Origin: Micrasema longulum
Taxonomy: Eukaryota; Arthropoda; Insecta; Trichoptera; Brachycentridae
Assembly: GCA_022494885.1 (NCBI GenBank)
Contig: JAGVSM010003993.1
Location: 62,001-126,000 of the forward strand
Length of the DNA stretch: 64,000 nucleotides
Direction: 5' to 3'
Made by a program: the position numbers and the translations under genes
Shown: positions 58,601-64,000 of the stretch, piece by piece
Layout of the letters: every line of letters starts with the position of its first letter
Numbering within the stretch: the first letter of the stretch is position 1
Notes under the pieces: generated by a model
Told to the model about the DNA's origin: nothing
Databases searched by the model: none
Seen by the model: only the letters and a program-made list of their open reading frames with translations

Positions 58601-61600
58601 AGCTTACGCCTCTTCAGAGACAATAAGGATAATTACGATATGTTGAGTTTGTCAGAAGTTCTTTGAAGATGCTATACATTATTAGCTAATTTGTTGTAAA
58701 ATAATGAAGGAGAATACATTATTGACTGATTTGTTGTTTTTTTTCGTTGTGTCTTCTCGTTCTCTTTTAAAAAACAAAACAGAAACAATTTTTTTTATGA
58801 ATCTTATCATGATAATATGCATTAACCTATTCAAAATGTGTTACAAAGAAATATTTCTATTGTGTTTTTTTTTATTAATGAGCTTAGATGTGGTGAGTTA
58901 GTTTTTTTTCGGCTCTTAAATTAATGAAAATCTATCAGTTATATTGTGTTTTAATTAGCTTAGACAAATCTAAATAACCCAAATACATGACAATTAGCTT
59001 ATTTGGAGTAGTTTTTTTCAATGTAAACCTTAAGTTGGTGATGACAACAATGTGTATTACAGAAATTCAGTCCTAAACAACTGTACAACTGGTGGGAGCG
59101 AAATAGAGCTTCAAATTTGAAGAGAATATACCACCATAGAGGCTTTTTATGTATTCTGATTTGAAAATAATAGTAAATCAGCAAGCGTAAAATTTTGTTT
59201 TCATATTAATGTATATAATGCATCATGTGGTTGTGGGTAAAAATTTAACTTTATCATAATTAAATGTATTTTTAAAAATAACTTCCACTTTATGACAGTG
59301 CAATGGAAGCATAATAATCAATTTTAAAATGTTATTTTGTAAGATTGAAATTAACAAATAAGTATGATGCGAATGTCTGGCATAAAAGAATATAAGCACA
59401 ATTAGTTTTGCGACACATTCTGTCCTTCGGCTAGTTTTGGAATTTCGCTAACCCTAATATTCCATAAATATATTATCTTATCTCATGTGCTGTGCAAATT
59501 ATTCGTTTTATGATCTATGTCCATTTTATTTGGTTGGTTTTCGATTTGGCTGGCATAAAATTGAATGAGGATTTCTTTTTAAAACCTAAACACTTCATAA
59601 GATTCATTCGGTCTACAAGAGGATAAACCTTAAAAAAGACAGAATACCAAATCAAAAAACGTATCTAGTGTGTTACAATATTTTTAGTTAGTCCAAATGT
59701 TTGTAGACAAAAGACTGGATTTCTGGCTAGACTAATATCTAGTGTAATTTATTTCAAATCAATAGAGCAAGTGGTGTTAAAAATGCTTGATGAAAATGTT
59801 TTTATTTGTAAAGATTTCGATTGCCTTAACCTGTTACATAAAAAAAATTGGCAGCACAGGTGGCTATAAATATTCTTCTCTTAATTCCAAAAAAAAATAA
59901 TACCGACAACTAAAACATGTTGACCGGATATATAATGATAATCTCTGGCAACAACTGTCCACCTTCGGAAGACAATGCAATGGTGATGAGGCACTATTAC
60001 CGTGAAGTCCTATATGGGACCTATGCAGTCGACCACCTATTTCAGTTGGTGATCCCTTCGCAGCTGTCTCTTTAGCCTCTCCAGCCAGATGTCACTGTGT
60101 GCTGCTATTGATAGATTGGTCCTTTTTAGGACTGGCACAAACAAAACATTTTAAAAAATCCATATTGATTAAATGTACAGTGATGATTTTGATAAAAATG
60201 ACAAATAAAATGTCTTCGCTTAGGTTTATTATTTTGTTTATTGACCAATGAGCGCTTTTACTTAAGTAGGTATCTTCAAGACTGGTCTACTAAACAGATT
60301 CACTCCCAACTCCGCCTATTGGCGGGGTTATCATTTTTACACAAAAATATATACATATTCTTTTGCCTTATTTTGCATTTTTTATTATTTGATCTCCGAG
60401 CCAATATGATAATCAAATATGTTTGATTTTTTTTCAAGATTTCAATATTTTAGGCTGGTAGTTAACGTGTTAAGTGATAACTCTCATTGGTCAATACGTA
60501 AAAAAATAATAAAACTCAACCTAAAAATTCTATTGATAATTTAATCAAAATCATTAATTATGAAGTTTTAGTAAGAAATATCTAAAAAGAACATCAATTT
60601 TATTAACGTATGATATTTATTTACAGAATGGTTGAGAGTTTTTAAAAATAAATTGTTATGTTCAATATAGCATTTTTTTTTTTACTTTCCAAATTGTATT
60701 ATAATCTTTAAAATAGTTTTAAAACCTGTTCAGTTAGCTGCCAATATTTTATACAAAATCAAATTCTTACCAAAATGGCTATTAAGTTTACATGACACGA
60801 ACTAGTGTAACAGTCTGCTATTTGTTATTCATACACAAATACAGTTTTTGATTTACAAAATCAAAAGAGTAATAAGTTAAGAAAAATTACTTCTAGAATA
60901 AATATCAATAATAATTAGTATTTGTTCAATAAGAACACAATCAAGATTTTAAAAATATACGCATCAAATTTACTCGAATAACTCATTGTTTTCATGTTTT
61001 TTAGATGCAAACTACTCGAACAGAACGTAATTGAATTAAAAAAGGAATGCAAGATGAAAGATGATCAGGCAAGTTATAATACTATTGTATTTTAATAAGA
61101 TTACTAATCGGTAATAAAACTAATAGGTCTTTTAATCATATAAACTTAAAAATTTATTAAATATTTTTTTTAAATCCTTATTTCCGAAACCTTTTAGAAA
61201 GTTTGTATAGTGTCATAAAAATATAATTTTCTGCTTAGTGTTTTTTCTTTAGTGTGAAAAGATCCTATTATATTATTTAATAATATTTAACTGCGTTTAT
61301 AATATGTTGTGTAATGGTATCACGGCCTTGAATTAGATTTTTTATTATTTAATTTTAGTATCTGAGGATGAAAGCTGCTTTCAACCATTTGCTAAAGTCA
61401 GTAAGCAGAGTTCAGGATGATGTATTGAAAATTATTCTAGTACCAGAGGTAATATATTTCTTATTTATCTTTAATAATACAAACGCACAATATGGCGGAA
61501 CTTCTCTAAAATGTATAAAAAAATATGTAAATAAAATTTAATATTTAATTTCTTAAATACACACATAGATGTCTTCACCATTGAAATGCAGAACACAGGG

Positions 61601-63633
61601 AAGACTGAGAAAGAACTTGGCATGACCAAATTCAACACATACTTTAAAATGGACGTTGTAAGTTGTAAAAAACAAGTCCAACGTTCCCCGTTTTTGAAAG
61701 CATTTTAGTACTGGAATATAATTCTATGTTGCCTGATTTAGCGCCATCTGACGGCCGCGGTAGTAACTCATCCATATGATGCCCGTGCTCTAAAAATAAA
61801 TTCTTTTCCATTTGAAAACTCGGAACGAACAGTCCAGCTGTCGCGGAAGGACTCAAAGGGCAGACAACCACACATTTCAAAAATGTAGTCCTTCAAGAAA
61901 GGGAACGTTCAACGTAACGTAAGCCTATTTGTTTTAATTTATTAGCGCAATTCTTGTAGAGAGAGATATCATATTCTAATGAGATTGTATTTTATACAGG
62001 TTCCCTTTTTCTACTTTTTTTCTACCTTCTTCCACTTTTTTTCTACCTTCTTCCACTTTTATCTCCCTTCATTTTCCTACACCTTTTTATCTACTTTGTC
62101 CGATGATAAAGATTTTACAATATGCTATATTTACTCCATGATTTTAATGGATCAGTAGCGTGCCTAGGGTTTACGAGTAAGGCAAGCCCATATATATATT
62201 TTTAATTCACATGTGGTGTAATTCCCTGACGGCCTCATAGTATAGTGGTCAGCGCATTTGCCTACCATGCAAAAGGTCTCGGGTCCGATTCCCGAGATGG
62301 TTGATTTGAAATATTTATTTAAAAAGGTGTTTTTACACTAGAATGTGTCATAGTCCCTGGACTGGTACTTGAAGCGTAAGACTGATGATCTTACCTTCAT
62401 GTAGCAAAAATGATCAAGATACACTGCGATTGCAGTGCTCTATGCATCATTAGGTGCGGAAAAGGAATGATGATGAATTCACTTGTGTGAAAACATGATG
62501 TATGCTTTCTTCACTACAGTTGTACAGTCTACAAAACGTCCAAAAGGTATCTTATGACAAATAACAATATTTTATGAAAACATGCATAGGATAATCTTTC
62601 TGAGTTCGTTTAAATAAATGAAATAAAGAAAACACAATATTATTTTATATAAAGTAATTCCTCAGATATCAACCATTACCAATAAGTAACATTAATAAAA
62701 TATAGCATGCATAGAGTTGAATAATAGTCATCGGAACCCATAGATACATAAATATAATAAAGATAAATTATAATTGATATAGAATATTGGAAAAGGAAAA
62801 GGAAAGTAGATAGGCAAATAAAAAAGAAACGTCGGCCATCTCCGAATTCTTTTTATGTATGACGTTTGCACAAAATGAAGTAAATTATCATAAATCTTAA
62901 CCCGTACGGGTCTTTAATCAATTAAGGTAAAAATAACCGTTTAAAATTATCAAATTCCGTAAAAAAGAGCATAATAAACAATCGTAAAGTTTGTTCGATA
63001 TGAAATACAAGAGGCGCTCTCTGCCAACTTTACCTTAAAGAAGCTGGCTTCAGGTTCCCATATAAAACTCAACATATACAGACAAATATTTTATGAACTT
63101 ACTGTTTGCATCACATGCGAATTGCTCCGTGAAATAATCCCCATAAGAACCCCACGTGCGTGAGCGAGATAAGAAGACATAGTGTCGTTCGCGAACACGG
63201 ATTTCATACGGTTCGGATCTCGGGATGCGAACAGTACCAACGTCGAACAGATCTCTAATTCTCATTTGGCGCGAAATTTAAACAACGAAATGAATTATTT
63301 TTAAGCGTTTGGTCCAGATTTGGTAATTTTGAAATAAAATTAATAGGCAAGCCCGGCTTATGGGCTTCTATGGAAATACCGCCACTGGAATGGATCACTA
63401 ATCATTACGAAGTTTATTCGTGAATACCGGGAAAAGTCGGTGTCAGATTCTAAAGTTTTCTTCAAGATCATAAGACGCAAATTAACAAATGCAATGAAGC
63501 AGACGATCATTTACTGAATTCAGATGTCGACAAACAATCTTCTGGGAAATCATCAACTGAGCCAATCCTGAGTTCAAGCATAACAACCGAAGACGTCGCA
63601 TATCAAATTCCATCTGCGGATTTTATTTCGTAA
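46112..63633 (+). CDS. CCCH zinc-finger protein, ZC3H10-related
   Basis: A putative RNA-binding protein. Exons: 46112-46625, 50042-50117, 52200-52267, 53437-53545, 61005-61068, 61359-61448 and, tentatively, 63475-63633. All are in phase, giving 307 codons before the last exon and 359 with it. Residues 1-105 are Ser/Pro-rich. Residues 109-126 form one finger, ICHDYVNSTCKREFCKFLH (C-x7-C-x4-C-x3-H), followed by EEEFLKKTG. This matches the middle finger of ZC3H10, which also ends in a KKTG segment. The other two ZC3H10 fingers are not present. Residues 256-300 (CKLLEQNVIELKKECKMKDD, YLRMKAAFNHLLKSV) should form a coiled coil, as ZC3H10 has at the equivalent place. Lepidopteran Masculinizer proteins are also CCCH proteins, but they have tandem fingers, so identity with them is not supported. 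Confidence 0.82.
47002..47451. repeat. Fullest copy of GTGGCCACTT foldback family
   Basis: An element of about 450 bp with arms of 110 bp: GTTTATATTAACATATTACA ... GGCTGGTTTAAGTGGCCA (47063 onward) pairs with TGGCCACTTAAACCAGCCAT ... ATATGTTAATATAAAC (to 47452). The left side continues outward through CTCCCTGGGGAGCT and TTGAGTTTGTCC to 47002. CAAAAGCAC flanks it at 46993-47001 and 47452-47460. No open frame. Confidence 0.85.
48385..48450 (-). repeat. tRNA-like SINE head fragment
   Basis: The minus strand reads GCATCGTGATCTAGTGGTAA and later GTTCGATTCCCGGT, i.e. A- and B-box-like segments. There is no good acceptor stem. It is a pseudogene or SINE head. Confidence 0.55.
48488..48830 (+). mobile_element. 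LINE fragment, strongly decayed
   Basis: LRWFDHVENMDEERMVKQIY and, near the end, IFSAYQF / CTTCTCTGCCTACC match the C-terminal motifs of the family at 12932. The middle is scrambled. Confidence 0.75.
49195..49945 (-). mobile_element. LINE fragment with reverse transcriptase box
   Basis: Reading the minus strand: LILFILYINNLKTVLKYQSS, then IFADGTKLFANL (the normally FADDTK catalytic box, second Asp lost), and farther on YIELLEKVQRCATKIPIL and LKALKLTALEQR. It is a Jockey/CR1-type fragment, frame-broken. Confidence 0.8.
50042..50117 (+). CDS. CCCH gene coding exon 2
   Basis: After TTTTTTACAG it encodes GPPPKKMFDVSQPPPLVPQD and LTDRKR. The donor is AAAAG|GTTTGT. It is proline-rich like exon 1 and in phase with it. 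Confidence 0.85.
51240..51405 (+). mobile_element. LINE reverse transcriptase fragment
   Basis: GVQQGCILSPLLFNMYS is the conserved RT motif (usually GVRQGC.LSPLLFN.Y.E). A shifted frame then gives NIRYADLTT, where YADD is expected. It probably comes from the same RTE-like family as the 3' ends elsewhere. Confidence 0.8.
52010..52075 (+). repeat. GTGGCCACTT family, diverged arm
   Basis: GCTAATAACAGGTCATAATT and CATCCATATATCC resemble the arm of the family. It lies 125 bp upstream of CCCH exon 3. Confidence 0.5.
52200..52267 (+). CDS. CCCH gene coding exon 3
   Basis: It was found by phase: exon 2 leaves two bases and exon 4 needs one, and this 68-bp exon bridges exactly. It encodes SSASLIDEIYKRYSLPIT and NRQIQG. 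The acceptor is TTCTCTTATAG and the donor AAG|GTATGT. Without it, exon 4 hits an early stop. Confidence 0.8.
52600..52995. repeat. TIR element
   Basis: GTTTACATGTGAACAATACA with CTGTACCAGGACTCGACC at the left pairs with GGTCGAGGCTGGGACGAG and GTATTGTCCACGTGTAAAC at the right. The spacer is about 300 bp and noncoding. Confidence 0.7.
53437..53545 (+). CDS. CCCH gene coding exon 4
   Basis: It encodes PEMKGIIDPGVPLNLYSLKD and RDISLTQEESYRINQR. The acceptor is ATGTTCAG and the donor AAAG|GTTTGT. The C-terminal part begins a charged helical region. Confidence 0.85.
56136..56380 (+). repeat. 122-bp tandem duplication
   Basis: Two adjacent copies share AGCTTTTATGTGATTACTTT, CAATTTGTATTTAGCATACA and GATGTGTGCCATTTGTCTGT and differ at few bases, apart from the length of the T run at the start. 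It is an apparently recent local duplication. Confidence 0.92.
58082..58690 (+). mobile_element. Mariner relic interrupted by a MITE
   Basis: It encodes the N-terminal DNA-binding part MMFRAVIKFLTKLNNHF, ETMIYKWYGLV and GKSIEDDPHPGRH, then LIEKVEKLTLEDT. After a break it resumes with ILDHHLGMSKVRGRR and LKKLTPLQR, the mariner HLGMSKV block. Between them, about 58370-58545, lies sequence matching the MITE at 33664-33928 (CTCTCCTGAACATTTTTGAA, TCTTCTGCCATTTGACTAC). Confidence 0.8.
61005..61068 (+). CDS. CCCH gene coding exon 5 (coiled coil)
   Basis: It encodes CKLLEQNVIELKKECKMKDD-Q with heptad-like Leu/Val/Ile spacing. The acceptor is TTTTTTAG. The donor reads CAG|GCAAGT, a GC-AG intron. It lies 7.5 kb from exon 4. 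Confidence 0.85.
61359..61448 (+). CDS. CCCH gene coding exon 6
   Basis: 30 codons: YLRMKAAFNHLLKSVSRVQD and DVLKIILVPE, phase 0 on both sides. The acceptor is AATTTTAG and the donor GAG|GTAATA. It continues the coiled coil. Confidence 0.85.
61560..61660 (+). mobile_element. LINE remnant
   Basis: AGGGAAGACTGAGAAAGAAC, TTGGCATGACCAAATTCAAC and AAATGGACGTTGTAAG are decayed forms of the GRPRKTWHDQ...GHVK segment of the RTE-like family. Confidence 0.65.
62018..62075 (+). repeat. Short tandem repeat
   Basis: About two and a half copies of a pyrimidine-rich 24-bp unit containing TTTTCTACCTTCTTCCAC. Confidence 0.85.
62230..62480 (+). repeat. tRNA-derived SINE inside the hAT-like element
   Basis: The head has CATAGTATAGTGGTCAGCGC and GGGTCCGATTCCC (A and B boxes). 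The body has CCTGGACTGGTACTTGAAGC and GATCAAGATACACTGCGATT, as in the copy at 26862-27135. Confidence 0.82.
63050..63265 (-). CDS. Unidentified 71-codon open frame within hAT-like element
   Basis: MRIRDLFDVGTVRIPRSEPY continues with RVRERHYVFLSRSRTW and DYFTEQFACDAN, followed by CA|GTAAGT, a perfect donor. The first 55 residues are charged and not AT-biased, unlike nearby noncoding DNA, while those past the donor are. It looks like a first exon, either of the element's own protein or of a captured host gene. I do not recognise the family and see no second exon in the window. Confidence 0.35.
   Translation of the reverse strand: MRIRDLFDVGTVRIPRSEPYEIRVRERHYVFLSRSRTWGSYGDYFTEQFACDANSKFIKYLSVYVEFYMGT
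63475..63633 (+). CDS. CCCH gene, tentative last exon
   Basis: An open frame of 52 codons plus TAA: TQINKCNEADDHLLNSDVDK, then a Ser-rich acidic part ending PSADFIS. It enters in phase 0 after TTTTCTTCAAGATCATAAG, an acceptor of moderate quality. Composition resembles coding DNA. The intron before it contains a 1.2-kb hAT insertion. The true end may lie elsewhere. Confidence 0.4.
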   Translation, partial: TQINKCNEADDHLLNSDVDKQSSGKSSTEPILSSSITTEDVAYQIPSADFIS

Positions 63634-64000
63634 AATCAACATTATTCCATATTACGGCGAGAAGAAAACAATCAAGAATCTATTTCAGTTGTCATTATTA
63701 TTGTTACGAATATTTACTTCTTCGATAAATTTACTGTCAACCATTTATTCATATCAGCCAGGCAGAATTCTGATTTTTTTATATTAACTAATCCTGTTAC
63801 ATTTGTAGAAGATTGCTTTTTTTATTAAAATTTTGTATTTCACTAATGAGTTGTTTATTTCATAGAATCCAGATCTTTGAGTCATATTTGTTCCATTTTA
63901 CAGTAAAGTTTTTTATATATAACTTTTTTTGATGCCGTTCATAAAATTAAATTTATACAACATAATCTTGTTCTTTTGGAGAATTCTCATGTTCTTGCCG

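Larger units (their letters stand above)
53546..61004. other. CCCH gene intron 4
   Basis: 7.5 kb, strongly AT-rich. It holds a near-palindrome AGCGTAAGATATTCTTACGCT (54015-54035), a 122-bp tandem duplication (56136-56380) and a mariner relic with a MITE (58082-58690). Two GC-richer patches (55860-55990 and 59930-60130) have no recognisable product. Confidence 0.6.
62153..63387. mobile_element. hAT-like nonautonomous element with 8-bp target duplication
   Basis: The left end is CAGTAGCGTGCCTAGGGT and the right end, reverse complemented, CAGTGGCGGTATTTCCATAG. Both sides have GGCAAGCCC further in. Flanks are TAATGGAT (62145-62152) and GAATGGAT (63388-63395), seven of eight matching. Size and TSD fit hAT elements. 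Inside are a SINE and a 71-codon open frame on the minus strand. No transposase core is seen. Confidence 0.75.

Noticed and set aside
46112..61448. Identification of the CCCH gene as Masculinizer
   Set aside because: Masculinizer has tandem fingers near its N-terminus and a cysteine-containing masculinising region; only one finger is visible here and the tail is a coiled coil.

Overview
The window is an AT-rich stretch of an insect nuclear genome. The genes are split by GT-AG introns, and the space between and inside them is filled with decayed transposons. The repeat types (tRNA-headed SINEs, 5'-truncated LINEs with short 3' microsatellite tails, mariners, many foldback MITEs) fit a moth or butterfly, but the order is an inference and I cannot fix the species.

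Three real genes are visible. (1) Minus strand, 28235 down to about 334: a TTLL4-type tubulin polyglutamylase in about 14 coding exons. Splice phases agree at every junction, except for one apparent 1-base deletion in a homopolymer of the first coding exon. (2) Plus strand, 29383-38219: mitochondrial ribosomal protein L19 (bL19m) in six exons, complete, 305 codons. Genes 1 and 2 are head to head, with 1.15 kb between start codons. (3) Plus strand, 46112 to 61448 or 63633: a CCCH zinc-finger gene related to ZC3H10, with a proline-rich N-terminus, one recognisable finger and a C-terminal coiled coil. Its last exon is uncertain.

The rest is mostly mobile DNA. 0.3-8.2 kb is the long last intron of TTLL4, holding a foldback mariner. 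8.3-27.4 kb is TTLL4 exons and introns, with LINE, mariner, SINE and MITE insertions. The introns of bL19m hold a hAT (ZBED5-like) relic, a 1.3-kb TIR element with a LINE inside, and LINE fragments. 38.4-46.0 kb is intergenic and carries several copies of one long-TIR foldback family. 46.6-63.5 kb is introns of the zinc-finger gene, with LINE, mariner and hAT remnants.

The genes have no shared pathway: one modifies tubulin in the cytoplasm, one is a structural part of the mitochondrial ribosome, and one is a putative nucleic-acid-binding protein. The most unusual features are the divergent single-finger ZC3H10 relative, the TTLL4 frameshift, a mariner whose 5' half has been replaced by an inverted copy of its own 3' end, and a foldback family whose insertions show about 9-bp target duplications.
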